NCBI GenBank assembly: GCA_023213315.1
Contig: JAKCPI010014131.1
Location: 1 to 64,000, forward strand
DNA from: Euborellia annulipes
Lineage: Eukaryota; Arthropoda; Insecta; Dermaptera; Anisolabididae
Length of the DNA stretch: 64,000 nucleotides
Direction: 5' to 3'
Shown here: in pieces, positions 59,773 through 64,000 of the stretch
How the letters are laid out: every line of letters starts with the position of its first letter
How positions within the stretch are numbered: position 1 is the stretch's first letter
Position numbers and translations under genes: made by a program
The notes under the pieces: model-generated
The model's input: only the letters and a program-made list of their open reading frames with translations
What the model was told of the DNA's origin: nothing
The model's database searches: none

Positions 59773-60332
59773 TCTGGTGCGATTGCTCACACAGCACTAC
59801 TACTGTAATTCAAATTTGTGTTCTGTGCTTACCACAGCAGATTTTTTGTTAATGTGATATTACCGACAGTTTGGTACTAAGAGTACAAGATATAAAATTT
59901 ATAAACATAGATAAATACTTGGCAACTATTGCTTCTATCTTTCCTTATGAAGTACAACAGAGTAAAATTTTGCTTCTAAAGGTTTCAAGGGCAAAATGAG
60001 AATATATATTTTAAAGAGTATCTAAAAAATAATTGAGTTATGAATTTTAATCCCAATCGTTTGAAAAAATTTTGAGAAAATCGAAAAAAAAATAATAAAG
60101 TACTCGCACTTTTTGGCCGATTTTATGTAAAAGCTCATTTTCGCGTAACTAATTTAAATATAAAATTTCAACTTCTAGCACATTTCCACACCAGAGACAA
60201 ATCATTTTTACGGCATCCACTTTTTTGGACTCTGTGTGCCTCAAAACGTGTATTTCCTACCAAACTTCGGAAATCGGGGTTTTAATATTAATGCAAGACT
60301 TTATTTATTAACATATATAGATAAGAGAAAGT
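59773..60332 (+). repeat. Old divergent R1 copy
   Basis: TCTGGTGCGATTGCTCACAC to GATAAGAGAAAGT, with all parts recognisable except the X-box and (CA)n. Confidence 0.7.
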
Positions 60333-60383
60333 AAAAAACTATCTCTTTAATAGTATAAATACAAACTAACGTCTGTTATATGG

Positions 60384-60615
60384 ATGATATTATGCAAGAA
60401 GGAACCAAGCGCCATTAACCTAAATCTTGAAATAAATGCTATTTCATTTGCACATTTGTAAAATGACTTTTTTCTTATTTTTATACAAAAAAAGTGAACA
60501 GAATAATAATGTTGCGATTAAAGAAAAAAGTAGATGATCTTTTTTCTCACACTATGGCAGGAATTATCTCAATTTCGATCACAATGATTCTTTTGGTTCC
60601 TTCATAACTTGGTCC
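60384..60615. mobile_element. Decayed MITE of the GGAACCAAGCGCCATTA family
   Basis: TATGGATGATATTATGCAAG, then AAGGAACCAAGCGCCATTAA at the left and GGTTCCTTCATAACTTGGTCC at the right. Confidence 0.55.
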
Positions 60616-61079
60616 AGAAAAAAATTTCCAAGGATTTATATTTTACTATAAGGGGAGCTGTTGTACCTGGGACATGGGTTGTACAGTGGCCCAGTCCACT
60701 TATCTAGTAAGTGATGCAACCTAGCGGACTCCGGGTGATCCCTTTTTTCCGCTGTGGTCAAACCAGTGCACGGGGTTGAAGTTTTGCAGCTGACAGTTTC
60801 TGTTTTCGGTTTTGCGTAGCAAAAGTCTTATTTTAATAAGTAAAAGTAAAATTTTCGTTTGTCGGTTCTCGAATGTACATTGCTTCCGGGAAGTTGGTAC
60901 TAGCATTTCTACTAACTGATTCTACGTGGATAACGCATTTTTTGGTGAGTAAAACGCTCACTCTATTTTGAAAATTGGTTAGGTATTTACTTGTAGGTGG
61001 CCATTTTTGCTTAAAATGAGACCATCGTGTACCTTGGACCGATGGTCCAGGACGTTGTAACGCATGTGTTGTTCAGAAA

Positions 61080-61163
61080 TTAAGCTCCTCCTCTGGTTCG
61101 GATGAAGCGATAAGCCTTGTATCCACTGATAACGAGGACAGTGATGAAGAAGAATGTCTTGTA
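61080..61163 (+). pseudogene. Acidic peptide remnant, possibly transposase
   Basis: One frame reads SSSSGSDEAISLVSTDNEDS then DEEECLVG, cut by a SINE. Ser/Asp/Glu-rich linkers like this occur near the C-termini of many transposases, but I cannot identify the family. Confidence 0.2.
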
Positions 61164-61320
61164 GGGCCCTCGGGGTTTGGTGTAGAGGTTAGCGTGCTAA
61201 CCTCGTATACCAAACGTCGCGGGTTCGGACCCCCAGGCAGTCCGATGATTTTATTTAAGCAATTTGGATACTGGAAATGGCTTGCACGAAAATGCCTGGA
61301 CCATGCCTAATATGTATATT
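61161..61320 (+). repeat. tRNA-derived SINE type A, head and hairpin
   Basis: GGTTTGGTGTAGAGGTTAGC, B-box GGGTTCGGACCCC, then a weakened hairpin and AATGCCTGGACCATGCC. The tail is lost. Confidence 0.7.
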
Positions 61321-61984
61321 AAATCTATAAAGGATATCGTGAAAGTCTATTAAACCTGGTCCAAGGTATAATTTGAACATCGTGTACCATGGACCAATTT
61401 ACCTATCAATAGATTTCAGTTTATCTTGTCTAAAGTTATACAAATATATAATTTATCAATATCTTATGTTGTTCTGAAAGGTTTAAACTATGGCTGGATC
61501 CTGTTCAAGTATTATAATTTCAAAAAACTTTGGCGTAAAAAAAAAATAAAATGTAAAAAGTGGTCCAAGGTACCAACGAAGTCTCCCTACTTTGAATATG
61601 GGAATGACTTTATTAAAATAAAATAAATTCTTCTTTCAAGCAGAAAAGAAAAAAATTATTTTCTTATTAGTGTCAATGTCGGTTCGTTGAGATTATGTTT
61701 AATTATAAAATAATTTTTTTTTTATGTTAAGTTATGATAATTTTTTTCTTTATTATTATATCATATAAAGGAGAATGATTAAAATATGCTTGTTCATTTC
61801 TCAGGAACCGAGAGTTTTTGACAATATAAAAAATATGGCGGATGCAGTATAAGGGTGATGATTAATTAATTTATCTTTTTCCGTAATTTTTTATATAATA
61901 AATAAAAAAAGTTGAATTTTATTCCATATAGTTAGGACTATTACAATTAGAGTTTACCTGCTAAATAAATTCATGCACAAGTAA

Positions 61985-62400
61985 CTTCATACTTGACAAG
62001 CATCAATCTTTTTGCACAAGCAAACTGTAGCATCTGTAGGAGAATTTTGCGCAAGCAATTTAATTGTGTGTAAGCCGCCTTGATGCTCGATTGAATTTTA
62101 ATCATGCACAAGCATATTTACAGGCCAATATGCAAACTCTCCGCCAATTTTATAGAGGTCTTGATATTTGATATTTATTTTAATATTTCAATTTAAATAT
62201 TAATATTTATTGTGTCTCTGTCAAAGTAAGTGAGTATTTCTTGTTATCTTTGAATAAATGACATTTCCGAGTTTGACATTTTTAGGTTAATTTTCGGCAC
62301 GTAATTTGTTGCTTGCACAAGCATGCTTATGCCAAAAAAGGGAATTTGTGCATGCTGGTACAAAAAGATTGCACATGCATGCTTGTCAAGTTTGCAGTGT
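61985..62400. mobile_element. Possible MITE with diverged terminal repeats
   Basis: ACTTGACAAGCATCAATCTT on the left resembles the complement of the right end (AACTTGACAAGCATGCATG, then CAATCTTTTTG). Several GCACAAGCA motifs lie between. Confidence 0.4.
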
Positions 62401-63130
62401 TGGCATGCTTCTTTAGAAAAACATTTGATTGTCCGGAGTCAACGACTCGTTGTCAATACATAATAATTAATTTAAGAAAATAAAATAATGGCAACATTAA
62501 ACATTTTATTTTATTTTTTTTTCGACCACCCCAACAAAACAAATAAAAAAAAAATATGGAGGGAGAAAGCCATAAAAGAAAGGATAAGAAAAAGGACAAA
62601 GGTCAGATTTAGTGACAATAAATTCGCTTAACAGTTTCAAATAAAATTGGCATCGAATTTCAATCACAAGTTGAAGATAATAAAAAAATGCAAATAAAAT
62701 TAGGGTTGAAATTAGAAATGGTTAAAAAACAAACATTTAGTTTTCAATAATTTTAAAGTGCTGCTAAAAGAGGAAACGTCACTTTACACTATTTCCCGTT
62801 ATGAAAATAGCTAGTTGACACTAATGGGCTTTAAAAAATTTCTTTTTCGAAACACCTCCTTACTTTAGAAAATATTTTTTTTTAATTATATAAAGAATAG
62901 AGGAGAATAATAGGCTATAAGGTTTAAAAGCGAAATGGTAAAAGAAAATTTATAATAATTCTAAATTTTTCTAAGAGGGGAAGAAAAAATCGGGAAAAGA
63001 AGTGAAAGAAGAAAATGAATAAAAATATGTAAAAGTTTTGTGAATATGTATGTAAAAAATTAAAAGTTTGTTGTGCTCGATGGCCTATGTAAATTTAAAT
63101 AAATAATAAATAAATATTAATAAGAGGGTA
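62400..63130. other. AT-rich stretch, nothing recognised
   Basis: No coding frame or repeat end could be supported. Confidence 0.45.
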
Positions 63131-63187
63131 AAAAATAAGAGAAATGCAGCTAAAGTTGTGCCTTTATTTGGTGGTCAATTCACACAG

Positions 63188-63232
63188 CTGACGTTTCGGG
63201 TTCCGTGTTTGAACCATCTTCAAGCTGGCAAA
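63188..63232 (-). ncRNA. Degenerate hammerhead-like core
   Basis: Minus strand: TTGAAGA (first C changed), GGTTC/GAACC stem, CCGAAACGTC. Confidence 0.35.
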
Positions 63233-63419
63233 TCATTATGAAAGTGTCATAGTGGATTTTATACAATGTTGAAAATTCTTAAATAATAAATATAATATTG
63301 TAAATAATAATATAATAAATATAATATTTTAAATTCTTATATAATAAATATAATATTTATTATATAAGAATTTTTCACCAATGTATAAAATCCACTTTGA
63401 CACTTTCATAATGACTTTT

Positions 63420-63470
63420 CGCCAGCCTGAGGATGGTTCAAACACGGAACGGAAATGTCAGCTGTGTGAA
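63420..63470 (+). ncRNA. Hammerhead-like core
   Basis: CTGAGGA at 63427-63433, U, GGTTC/GGAAC stem, GAAATGTC. It is the partner of the minus-strand core at 63188. Confidence 0.4.
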
Positions 63471-63499
63471 TTGACCAAATAAAGAAAATAACTTTTAGC

Positions 63500-64000
63500 T
63501 CCATTTTCATTCTTACTTTCTTATTAATATAACATCTCAGCTATAATTTATTTATGCAATAAATAAATAAGAGAGATAAACTAGGGAGGTGTGTCCCCCT
63601 CCCTCTCTTGGTATAGAAAAGGCAGAAAGGTAGTGGCGGATTCAAGAAGGGGAGGATAATGAGTGTAATCATTTAATATGGAATTCAAATTTAAATTGGC
63701 AATAAAAAATAACTAGAAGAGGCGAGACCGGGCTCCTCTGGGAATATTCGTGCTTATTTTTTCTTTTTAAAGTCCAATGACCTTTAAGTGAACTAGCCTC
63801 TAAGGAAATTTAAGTGAAGTTAGCAGTATTTTGTATGCAATGAAGTTAGCAATATGACAATCATCCCATGAAGTTAGGCACCATCATCAAAGTGAGTATT
63901 TACATAAAAAGTAAGAATGTTTTTTTGAATATGATTTTTAAACAAAACACTATTAAAAAATAATTCCAATAATAATCATGCTTTTTACGGGTATGTAAAT
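63500..64000. other. Window edge, nothing firm
   Basis: AGTGGCGGATTCAAG at about 63632 looks like a hAT-type terminus without a partner in the window. Otherwise unannotated. Confidence 0.35.

Larger units (their letters stand above)
63140..63500. repeat. Inverted repeat with paired hammerhead-like cores
   Basis: TTTATTTGGTCAATTCACAC-like arms. AAAGTGTCATAGTGGATTTT at 63240 faces AAATCCACTTTGACACTTTC at 63388. TATAATATTTATTATATAAG lies at the centre. Confidence 0.8.

Noticed and set aside
60650..61625. Host gene exons around the acidic peptide at 61080
   Set aside because: Only about 28 codons of open frame, no splice signals that extend it, and an intruding SINE. Kept only as a low-confidence remnant.

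Overview
The window looks like an AT-rich, repeat-dense arthropod (probably insect) nuclear genome. The evidence is two genes for secreted Pro/Val/Tyr/Lys repeat proteins of the cuticle type, each with a TATA box, a four-codon first exon and a long first intron, in a sea of MITEs, SINEs and non-LTR retrotransposon debris. A hemipteran such as a planthopper is a guess from style only; no species marker is visible.

Gene layout. Paralogue A is on the plus strand: TATA at 398, exon 1 at 501-512, an 11.9 kb TE-filled intron, exon 2 at 12373-13461. Paralogue B is on the minus strand: TATA at 37250-37261, exon 1 at 37130-37141, a 4.66 kb intron, exon 2 at 31318-32469. They are convergent, about 18 kb apart, and encode proteins of about 366 and 387 residues with the same plan: signal peptide, acidic linker, KR-GLFD convertase site, His/Gly linker, long PYPV/VPV repeat, His-rich tail. 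No other host gene could be supported. The one long intact ORF besides these (27536-28756, minus) is a 5'-truncated jockey-like reverse transcriptase.

Repeats. The dominant family (called R1 here) has about 20 copies. It is a 0.65-1.05 kb unclassified element with an 85-nt hairpin at one end, an AT-rich hairpin at the other, a fixed internal (CA)n tract and a consensus RFX X-box. Filled and empty sites in the window show R1 inserting into oligo(A) runs, including into itself. Other families with readable ends are: hAT-type MITEs with perfect 8-bp duplications (27264, 34557, 47555, 52058, 53855), a TTAA-flanked element (7472, 8474, 57635), a TA-flanked foldback (21987), a GGACCC-ended MITE (three copies), a Harbinger-like MITE (23973), a pogo-like MITE (45233), tRNA-derived SINEs, and LINE remnants.

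Most unusual signals. About a dozen sites carry CTGANGAT, a covarying GG..CC hairpin, then GAAACGT. This resembles a hammerhead ribozyme core and often occurs as inverted pairs. The end motifs of R1 covary with those of a divergent sister element at 38160. Nesting is up to three levels deep, so relative insertion ages can be read directly.
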